Shown here in pieces: positions 6,444 to 12,471 of a stretch of DNA of 12,471 nt (within the stretch, counting starts at the first letter, position 1; every line of letters starts with the position of its first letter). The stretch comes from an uncultured Veillonella sp. (GTDB taxonomy: Bacteria > Bacillota > Negativicutes > Veillonellales > Veillonellaceae): assembly GCF_938010505.1 (NCBI RefSeq), contig NZ_CALLVP010000106.1, positions 1-12,471 of the forward strand, read 5' to 3'. The notes under the pieces are model-generated. The model searched no databases. It was not told the DNA's origin and saw only the letters and a program-made list of their open reading frames with translations. A program made the position numbers and the translations under genes.

Positions 6444-8634
6444 ATCAATAAGTAGACATGAAAACTTTCAGTATGCGGATCTATGTTTAAATCCTTTAGA
6501 TTTAGTCAATAAGAAGCAATCTATAACTCATAGTCAATGGGCACATATTATATTGGGATCTATAATAATTGGTACTACATTAGGATATGGTAAATATTAT
6601 CCAGTACTTAGTCAAATGCATTATATTTTTGCGATTGCCTTAGCTATTATTGGTGTAACTATTATTAAAATAATTCAATCTCATTGTAGGTGGCGTTTAT
6701 TTGCCAATTTATTAATATTAGTTTTTGCTGCAATGGGATTATCCTATTATCATACAGACTTACAAATTATTAATTATAATAGCTATACATCATACTATTT
6801 ACAGCAAGAAGGAGAATATCTAGGTACTGTTGTATCATCTCCTGAAATAGTAAATCTAGATGGACAGGAATATTACAAATATAATGTTACTCTTCATGGA
6901 TTACATCCTTGTAAAGATACCGCAAAAAACTCCTATATAAAGGCTCAAGGACGTTTGCAAGTATACTCTAAGGTATCAGCTACAAATAACAAAATAAAAT
7001 TGGGAGAACAAGCCATTATTGAAGGAATTCCAAAGTCTTTATTTCTCATCGAAGAGGAAGGTCGGATTAATCTTCGAGGCAGATATATGGGCTCTAATAT
7101 AAGAGGACAAATTTATGATGGAGTTTATCGACCTGCCAGTGCTAAAGATTTACAAACATTTTCATATAAAGAGAGTATTAATGAAGAAATATATAGGAGA
7201 AGCTTATATCTATGTGGTCAAATACGAGAATCTATAGAAAAGAATATTGCTAGTAATCTAGATGGTACACAAAAGGTATTAGCACAAGCCTTAATCTTAG
7301 GTGGTTATTATAGTGAACTAGGGGAAGAACGGATGAAAGATTTTGCCTATACAGGGCTCATCCACATTCTATCTATATCTGGCTCGCATATTGCTTTACT
7401 ATTAGCTTTAATTTATGGTTTAGGAAGGCTAGTTAAATTACGGAAGCGTACATGTTTAATTTGGGGTATATTAGTAGCTTGTATATATTGCTGTATCGTT
7501 GGTGGAGATGCACCAGTTGTACGTGCAACGGTGATGAGTATACTTATGTGCATAGCTTATGTGAAAGGGCGATTATACCAAGCAAAACAGGCTTTATGTA
7601 TATGCGCCATTATATGTCTTGTATATGATCCTTTTTCTTTATTCGATGTAAGCTTTCAGTTATCCTTTGGTGCAACCTATGGTTTACTCATATGGGGAAC
7701 AGTTCTATATGAACGAATACAATGGCTTCCAAGATGGATAAAAACACCTTTTGTATTATGTGTATCCGCACAATTACTTATATTGCCATTACAACTCTAT
7801 TATTTTCACTATATTAGCATTGCAAGTTTGTTTGCAGCCTGTATAGTAGCGCCCTTATTAGATATAACAATCGTTTTAATTTTTATAAGCACTTTAGTTA
7901 GTTATGCGCTACCCATATCATATATGTGGTTAATGGTAGACATATTGTTACGTGTGTCTTTATATTTAAATCATGTGCTAGGTCGTAGTGGAAGCCTGTT
8001 ATGGTTAGGTATGATGAACAGTTATTGCGCTTTTATATATTATGTGCTACTTGGGGTGTTTACGTATTTTTTGACTCATCAAAATAGATATACTAAGTAT
8101 GTAATGATAACAATATTCCTAATGATCTGTTCTTTTGTAGGTTCATATTATGTTACACATCATCATACAAATACGTTAGTTCACTATATTCCTATGAAAC
8201 AGTGTAATGTGTTACTTTGCATAAACCCAAACCATAGAGGAGCTCATCTATTAATTGATGCACCAGATTATATTAAAACTATACCGAATGAAAGGCTTAT
8301 TAATCAGGCCATAAGGGCATATGGTGTAAATCCTAAAGATGTACAAATTGAGTACTTTCACAGTAATGGTTCTGCACAGGTGGTATATAAAAATGGTATG
8401 GACCAAATTGTCGTATATAATGGACAAAGTAGAGAAAAAAATCTAAAATTAAATGATAAGATTAATTCATTATATATAACGAGTCGATCCAATGTAATGA
8501 ATGAAATAGGGCGTATTTCACCTCATAGTACAATTCTATTTGGCAGTCCACATGGTGCGTTACGTGATGTGGATCCTTCGTCAGAACATATGTATATTAT
8601 GGGGTATAGCTATATTAAGGATATCTATCTGTGA
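6403..8634 (+). CDS. comEC: Competence protein ComEC (DNA uptake channel) with degenerate C-terminal domain
   Basis: Polytopic inner-membrane protein that carries single-stranded DNA into the cytoplasm. It is about 743 residues. After a polar N-terminus come three hydrophobic segments, a soluble DUF4131/OB-like region, then the competence domain with about nine or ten more segments. Hallmarks are LIHILSISGSH (SGSH at 326-329), GGDAPVVRATVMS and FDVSFQLSFGATYGLL. The last 150 residues occupy the place of the metallo-beta-lactamase-like domain. The opening strand pattern survives (YIPMKQCN through LLIDAP), but the HxHxDH motif is absent. ATG at 6403 is preferred: GAAGGG ends 8 bases upstream. 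It is directly preceded in frame by GTG (6400) and TTG (6397), either of which could be used. Arg codons are mixed (AGA, AGG, CGA, CGG), unlike leuS and polC. holA follows at once. Confidence 0.93.
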   Translation: MEYIKRLKIKLQSKSISRHENFQYADLCLNPLDLVNKKQSITHSQWAHIILGSIIIGTTLGYGKYYPVLSQMHYIFAIALAIIGVTIIKIIQSHCRWRLFANLLILVFAAMGLSYYHTDLQIINYNSYTSYYLQQEGEYLGTVVSSPEIVNLDGQEYYKYNVTLHGLHPCKDTAKNSYIKAQGRLQVYSKVSATNNKIKLGEQAIIEGIPKSLFLIEEEGRINLRGRYMGSNIRGQIYDGVYRPASAKDLQTFSYKESINEEIYRRSLYLCGQIRESIEKNIASNLDGTQKVLAQALILGGYYSELGEERMKDFAYTGLIHILSISGSHIALLLALIYGLGRLVKLRKRTCLIWGILVACIYCCIVGGDAPVVRATVMSILMCIAYVKGRLYQAKQALCICAIICLVYDPFSLFDVSFQLSFGATYGLLIWGTVLYERIQWLPRWIKTPFVLCVSAQLLILPLQLYYFHYISIASLFAACIVAPLLDITIVLIFISTLVSYALPISYMWLMVDILLRVSLYLNHVLGRSGSLLWLGMMNSYCAFIYYVLLGVFTYFLTHQNRYTKYVMITIFLMICSFVGSYYVTHHHTNTLVHYIPMKQCNVLLCINPNHRGAHLLIDAPDYIKTIPNERLINQAIRAYGVNPKDVQIEYFHSNGSAQVVYKNGMDQIVVYNGQSREKNLKLNDKINSLYITSRSNVMNEIGRISPHSTILFGSPHGALRDVDPSSEHMYIMGYSYIKDIYL

Positions 8635-8645
8635 AAGGAGGCACT

Positions 8646-9623
8646 ATGGCACATATTGAACTCATTTATGGTGATGAGCCACAATTAATTGAAGAAGAAA
8701 AACGCAAATTTTTAAGTGCCTATCCAGACCTTCCAGTGACCGTATTAGACGATGAGGCGGGCCCACAGAAGATTAGTGAAAAGCTATGTGAAGATTCACT
8801 ATTTGGCGATCAAAAGGTATTCTGCTTAGTTAACTTGCCTATCATTCGTAAAAGCGGCAAAAATAGCGATGCTTGGATCCCATTATATGAGCTCATCATG
8901 GAATATAATGGGGATAATCCAATTGTTTTGATTTATCATGATATGATAGATAAACGAATTAAGCAGAATAAAGAGATTTTAAATAAAATACCGAATCGTG
9001 AATGTAAGCGCCTTGAAGGGGCCGACCTTGTGATGTGGATTTGTCAGTATTGTACATCTCATGGCTTTAAAATGACACCTGATGCACAGGAATACGTAGT
9101 TCATCTCATCGATTTGTGGCAAGATGTACCTGTTTCGTTTATGCGAACTGAGTTTGATCGATATTTCTTGCAAATTACGGGAGATAAGGTGATTACCAAA
9201 GAATTTTTAGAAGAAAATGGCAGTGACTATGGTGCTAAAAATATTTTTACCTTTAAAGAAGCTCTTTTGAAGCGTGATATTGATACATTGCTTGAACTAT
9301 TTCCGTTTATGTTTGGATACAAAGAACTGGACCGTGCTATGAGCTATATTGAGGGGCAATTACGTTTACAGCTATTGGTCAGTGAATGTCGTGAGGCCGG
9401 AATGTCGGTTCAAGCTATTCAAAACTTATGTAAGGACTATGATTCGTCGTTTAAACCATATCCGATTAAACTTGCCTATGAAGCGAGTTTTCGGATTTCT
9501 ATTAAAGCCTTACGTGCCCTGTTAAAAGGTTTGTATGAGATTATTTTAGATAGTCGTAGTAGTAAGGGCGATATTTGGCGATTTAGAGATTTATGTATTA
9601 CCTATTGTGGGTATAAGGGATAA
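8646..9623 (+). CDS. holA: DNA polymerase III delta subunit (clamp loader)
   Basis: The delta subunit opens the sliding clamp within the clamp-loader complex. It is 325 residues, normal for HolA. Support: the N-terminal strand and loop IELIYGDEPQLIEEE, the pattern SLFGDQKVFCLVNLP (about 50-65), a middle region with helices typical of the AAA+-like lid (about 115-195), and IFTFKEALLKRDIDTLLELF (about 205-224), which opens the C-terminal oligomerisation domain. Like other delta subunits it has no Walker A motif. Gene order agrees: in Bacillus, holA (yqeN) also lies directly downstream of comEC. ATG at 8646 is chosen because AAAGGAGG (8634-8641) precedes it by 4 bases; a GTG at 8631 would put that site inside the gene. 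The ribosome binding site begins on the last base of the comEC stop, so translation is probably coupled. Confidence 0.88.
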   Translation: MAHIELIYGDEPQLIEEEKRKFLSAYPDLPVTVLDDEAGPQKISEKLCEDSLFGDQKVFCLVNLPIIRKSGKNSDAWIPLYELIMEYNGDNPIVLIYHDMIDKRIKQNKEILNKIPNRECKRLEGADLVMWICQYCTSHGFKMTPDAQEYVVHLIDLWQDVPVSFMRTEFDRYFLQITGDKVITKEFLEENGSDYGAKNIFTFKEALLKRDIDTLLELFPFMFGYKELDRAMSYIEGQLRLQLLVSECREAGMSVQAIQNLCKDYDSSFKPYPIKLAYEASFRISIKALRALLKGLYEIILDSRSSKGDIWRFRDLCITYCGYKG

Positions 9624-9625
9624 AA

Positions 9626-12471
9626 ATGAAAGTACGTTATCGCGTTGTACCAAAACAGAATAAGAAATCATCTTTCTATGTGAACTGTCATAGCCAACAT
9701 GTGACGATTCAAGCTGCAGACTCCGCATTTTCTACATTGCTTAGTTTACGAGATAGATTATCTGCATGGTATAAGGAAAATAATATTTCCTTTGATAATA
9801 TTCCAACCAATACTGACACATCTTGCTGTTTTGCTTGGAAAGTAAATACAGAGACTGGTGAAGGTTTAGATACTTATTACTATGGCGGTGGCTGTGGTGC
9901 AGGTGAATGGATTGAAGCTGCTGAAGTACAACGTGAAGCAGAAGAGGCTAAAAATCAGGCACCTAAAGGAAAATCTTTTGCAGGTTATGATCAAGAAGAT
10001 GATTATGACAATCTTGATGATTTTGCACCATTCGTGGAAGCTGTAGAACTTGGGTATTTTAACAATAGTCCAATTGTTGTTTCTCGTCCTAGCCAAACAG
10101 CGGCAGCATCTAATGATGGTGATACTGTAGCATCTGTAAGTAGCACAGCTAAAAGAAGTAAAGGTTTTGCTCCTAAAAGCGTTACCAAATCCACATCTAA
10201 AGGTAGTGAAGGGGATGGAAAATATCCACGTCGTGCGCCAAAGGATGCATCTACTGATGAAGGTATGATTTTAGGCCCTAAAATTGAAGGGATTACTTCT
10301 AAAATCATGGGCACCTTAGATACACCCAGTGTTATCTTTGAAGGTGTACTGGTAGGTTTGGATAAACGTGATACAAAGACTGGTAAAAGTATCGTTAATG
10401 GTAGCATTGTAGATGATACTAATAGTATTAAATTCATCAAATTTACGAATAGCCCTGAAGAAGGGGATGCGTTACTTAAACAGTTAAAAGGTTTGCAACG
10501 TGTTCGCGTACAAGGTAGCGTAAACTTTGATGATCGCTTTGATAAAGACTACATTCTATCTATTCGTAGAATTGAAGCAGTGGAAACTACAAGTGTAGAG
10601 CGAACTGAAAACCGTCCAGATTCTCGTGTAGAGCTTCATTTACATACTAAGATGAGTGATAAAGATGCTCTCGTATCTGTTAAGGATTTATTTAAAACAG
10701 TTAAAAAATGGGGTCATCCTGCAGTAGCTATTACTGACCATGGTGTTGTACAAGCCTTTCCTGAAGCGCAAGCCCTTGGTAAAGAGTTAGGTGTTAAGGT
10801 TATCTATGGTGTAGAAGGTTACCTCATCGAAGATGAAACGGTAGCTCGCGATGAAGAACCTGTACTAGATAAAAAGAAGAAGAAGGAAAAAGATAAACGT
10901 TACCATATTATTTTATTAGCTAAGAATATGGTTGGTTTGCGTAATTTATATAAAATGATTTCCATTTCTCATCTTGAACATTACAAGGTGCGTCCTCGGT
11001 TGCCTCGTTCCGTTATCGAAGAACATCGTGAAGGTATTATCATCGGTTCTGCTTGTGAAGCAGGGGAACTTATGCAATCCATCGTTCGTGGAGCTACAAA
11101 AGAAGAGCTTTTGGACATAGCATCCTTCTACGATTATCTTGAAATTCAGCCACATACTAACAATATGTTTTTGGTTCGTAAAGGTCTCATGCCAGATGAG
11201 CAAGCCCTTATCGATATGAATAAGACCGTTATCGAATTAGGGGAAGCTTTAAATAAACCTGTATGTGCTACTTGTGACGTTCATTATTTGACACCAGAAG
11301 AGAAAATATATCGTGAAATCATGTTGACTGCATGTGGATATCCGGATGCAGACGAACAACCAGATTTACATTTACGTACTACAGATGAAATGCTTGCGTC
11401 ATTCCCTTACTTAAGCGAAGAGAAGCGATACGAAGTAGTCGTTACCAATACACGTGCTATCAACGACAGCATTGAAGATATTAAACCAGTTCCTGATGGG
11501 ACCTACTCACCTAAGATTGAAGGTGCTGACGAAGCTTTCACGGAGATGTGCTATAAAAATGCGAAGGCTATTTACGGTAATCCATTGCCTCGCGTAGTAC
11601 AAGAACGTCTCGACTATGAACTAGACTGTATTATCTCCAATGGTTATGGCGTATTGTATTACATCGCTCATAAATTGGTAAAAAAATCTCTTGATGATGG
11701 GTATCTTGTAGGTTCTCGTGGTTCCGTAGGATCTTCCTTTGCAGCAACCATGTCTGAGATTACAGAGGTAAATCCATTACCGCCGCATTATGTCTGCCCT
11801 AATTGTAAACATTCTGAGTTCTTTGAAAAGGGCGAATATGCAGGTGGCTTTGACTTGCCTCGTAAAGATTGTCCTGAGTGTGGTCATGAATTACAAACAA
11901 ATGGCCACGATATTCCATTTGCTATCTTCCTTGGTTTTGAAGGTGACAAGGTTCCAGATATTGACCTTAACTTCTCCGGTGATTACCAAGCAAAGGCTCA
12001 TAAATACACAGAAGAATTATTTGGTCGTGATAATGTATTTAAAGCTGGCACGATTGGTACTATTGCGGATAAAACTGCTTTTGGTTATGTTAAAAAATAC
12101 GCCGAAATTCGAGATATACAAGCCCGCAATGGATTCTTTGAACATTTAGCGAAAGGCTTTACAAATGTAAAGAATACTACGGGACAACACCCTGGTGGTA
12201 TTATGGTATGTCCTCGAGATATGGATGTGCATCATTTTACGCCCATACAACATCCAGCGAATAAAAAGGAAAGTGGCGTATTAACGACACACTTTGATTA
12301 TCACTCCATTGAAGGTCGTATGACTAAGCTTGATATTCTGGGCCATGATGATCCCACAATTATTCGTATGCTAGAGGATTTGACAGGTATCGATGCTAAG
12401 ACAATACCATTTGATGATCCAAAGACATTGAGCTTGTTTTCCTCTACAGAGGGGATTGGTTTAACACCTGA
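9626..12471 (+). CDS. polC: DNA polymerase III alpha subunit, PolC type, lacking the exonuclease domain (3' end outside window)
   Basis: Replicative DNA polymerase of Firmicutes. 948 codons are visible without interruption, running off the right edge. Domains: a divergent N-terminal part (1 to about 100), an acidic then Ser/Thr/Lys-rich linker (about 100-213), an OB fold (about 214-322), a PHP domain (from VELHLH, His338 and His340; AITDH; YGVE with Glu397), then the core. The zinc knuckle is C724/C727/C749/C752. Catalytic aspartates are Asp778 and Asp780 (PDIDLNFSG) and Asp903 (KLDILGHDD). The PHP metal-site residues look intact. In standard PolC a DnaQ-like exonuclease sits between YGVE and the strand YHxxLLA; here only a short charged linker is present. 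No ExoI motif of the DVETTGL type appears anywhere in the visible part. The start lies two bases after the holA stop with AAGGGA (9615-9620) 5 bases upstream. Confidence 0.95.
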   Translation, partial: MKVRYRVVPKQNKKSSFYVNCHSQHVTIQAADSAFSTLLSLRDRLSAWYKENNISFDNIPTNTDTSCCFAWKVNTETGEGLDTYYYGGGCGAGEWIEAAEVQREAEEAKNQAPKGKSFAGYDQEDDYDNLDDFAPFVEAVELGYFNNSPIVVSRPSQTAAASNDGDTVASVSSTAKRSKGFAPKSVTKSTSKGSEGDGKYPRRAPKDASTDEGMILGPKIEGITSKIMGTLDTPSVIFEGVLVGLDKRDTKTGKSIVNGSIVDDTNSIKFIKFTNSPEEGDALLKQLKGLQRVRVQGSVNFDDRFDKDYILSIRRIEAVETTSVERTENRPDSRVELHLHTKMSDKDALVSVKDLFKTVKKWGHPAVAITDHGVVQAFPEAQALGKELGVKVIYGVEGYLIEDETVARDEEPVLDKKKKKEKDKRYHIILLAKNMVGLRNLYKMISISHLEHYKVRPRLPRSVIEEHREGIIIGSACEAGELMQSIVRGATKEELLDIASFYDYLEIQPHTNNMFLVRKGLMPDEQALIDMNKTVIELGEALNKPVCATCDVHYLTPEEKIYREIMLTACGYPDADEQPDLHLRTTDEMLASFPYLSEEKRYEVVVTNTRAINDSIEDIKPVPDGTYSPKIEGADEAFTEMCYKNAKAIYGNPLPRVVQERLDYELDCIISNGYGVLYYIAHKLVKKSLDDGYLVGSRGSVGSSFAATMSEITEVNPLPPHYVCPNCKHSEFFEKGEYAGGFDLPRKDCPECGHELQTNGHDIPFAIFLGFEGDKVPDIDLNFSGDYQAKAHKYTEELFGRDNVFKAGTIGTIADKTAFGYVKKYAEIRDIQARNGFFEHLAKGFTNVKNTTGQHPGGIMVCPRDMDVHHFTPIQHPANKKESGVLTTHFDYHSIEGRMTKLDILGHDDPTIIRMLEDLTGIDAKTIPFDDPKTLSLFSSTEGIGLTP
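10829..10900 (+). other. Lysine-rich linker at the site of the missing PolC exonuclease domain
   Basis: Codons 402-425 of polC encode an acidic stretch (EDETVARDEEP) followed by a basic one containing five consecutive Lys and then EKDKR. They join the first PHP half (ending YGVEGYLI) directly to the second half (starting YHIILLAKN). In canonical PolC these two points are separated by the 3'-5' exonuclease, well over 150 residues. The DNA is purine-rich (mostly A and G from 10869 to 10897) with AAG runs, as might remain after loss of a domain followed by slippage. The frame is continuous through it. Confidence 0.85.

Noticed and set aside
8158..8184. His-rich run THHHTNTLVH in ComEC as a metal-binding HxHxDH site
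   Set aside because: It lies at the end of the last membrane segment, before the first strand of the C-terminal domain, and lacks the Asp-His pair and surrounding pattern of a metallo-beta-lactamase motif.
8416..8421. TATAAT inside comEC as a promoter for holA-polC
   Set aside because: There is no acceptable -35 box at 16-18 bases, and such hexamers arise often by chance in AT-rich coding sequence.
8631..8645. GTG at 8631 as the holA start
   Set aside because: This would place the strong AAAGGAGG site inside the coding region with no ribosome binding site before it; ATG at 8646 is better served.
10003..10440. 145-codon open frame on the minus strand
   Set aside because: It is antisense to polC, has no recognisable domain, and is explained by the codon pattern of the polC linker region.
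11790..12149. 119-codon open frame on the plus strand
   Set aside because: It overlaps the conserved zinc and catalytic part of polC in another frame and matches no known protein pattern.

Overview
The window reads as an AT-rich, low-G+C Firmicutes-lineage chromosome. The strongest pointers are a PolC-type replicative polymerase and the order comEA-comEC-holA, both typical of Firmicutes. The overall look of the proteins and codon use fits a Negativicute such as Veillonella (a Firmicute relative with an outer membrane), but that genus call is inference. No mobile element, rRNA, tRNA or CRISPR array is visible, and no gene-free stretch exceeds about 110 bases.

Layout, left to right. A family-18 glycosyl hydrolase (YaaH/SleL-like), cut by the left edge, ends in a lysine/glutamate-rich repeat tail. 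A good sigma-A-type promoter then drives leuS (leucyl-tRNA synthetase), which is closed by a strong intrinsic terminator. A zinc dCMP deaminase (ComEB-like) follows. It converges on an oppositely oriented M29 aminopeptidase across a 15-bp hairpin terminator. A divergent intergenic region of 111 bases with an inverted repeat separates the peptidase from a tight rightward run: comEA, comEC, holA and polC. The last is cut by the right edge after 948 codons.

How the genes relate. ComEA (DNA receptor) and ComEC (inner-membrane DNA channel) form the DNA-uptake pair. The dCMP deaminase is the third member of the classical comE operon of Bacillus, but here it stands apart with the peptidase in between. 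HolA (clamp-loader delta) and PolC (polymerase III alpha) are two replisome subunits. All four rightward genes overlap or nearly touch, so they are probably one transcription unit with coupled translation.

The two most notable observations are missing catalytic modules. PolC lacks the 3'-5' exonuclease (proofreading) domain that is normally inserted into its PHP domain. In its place is a 24-residue charged, lysine-rich linker. ComEC keeps its membrane channel, but its C-terminal metallo-beta-lactamase-like domain is shortened and has none of the metal-binding motifs. Both proteins are otherwise intact and in frame, so these look like real lineage features rather than sequencing damage.
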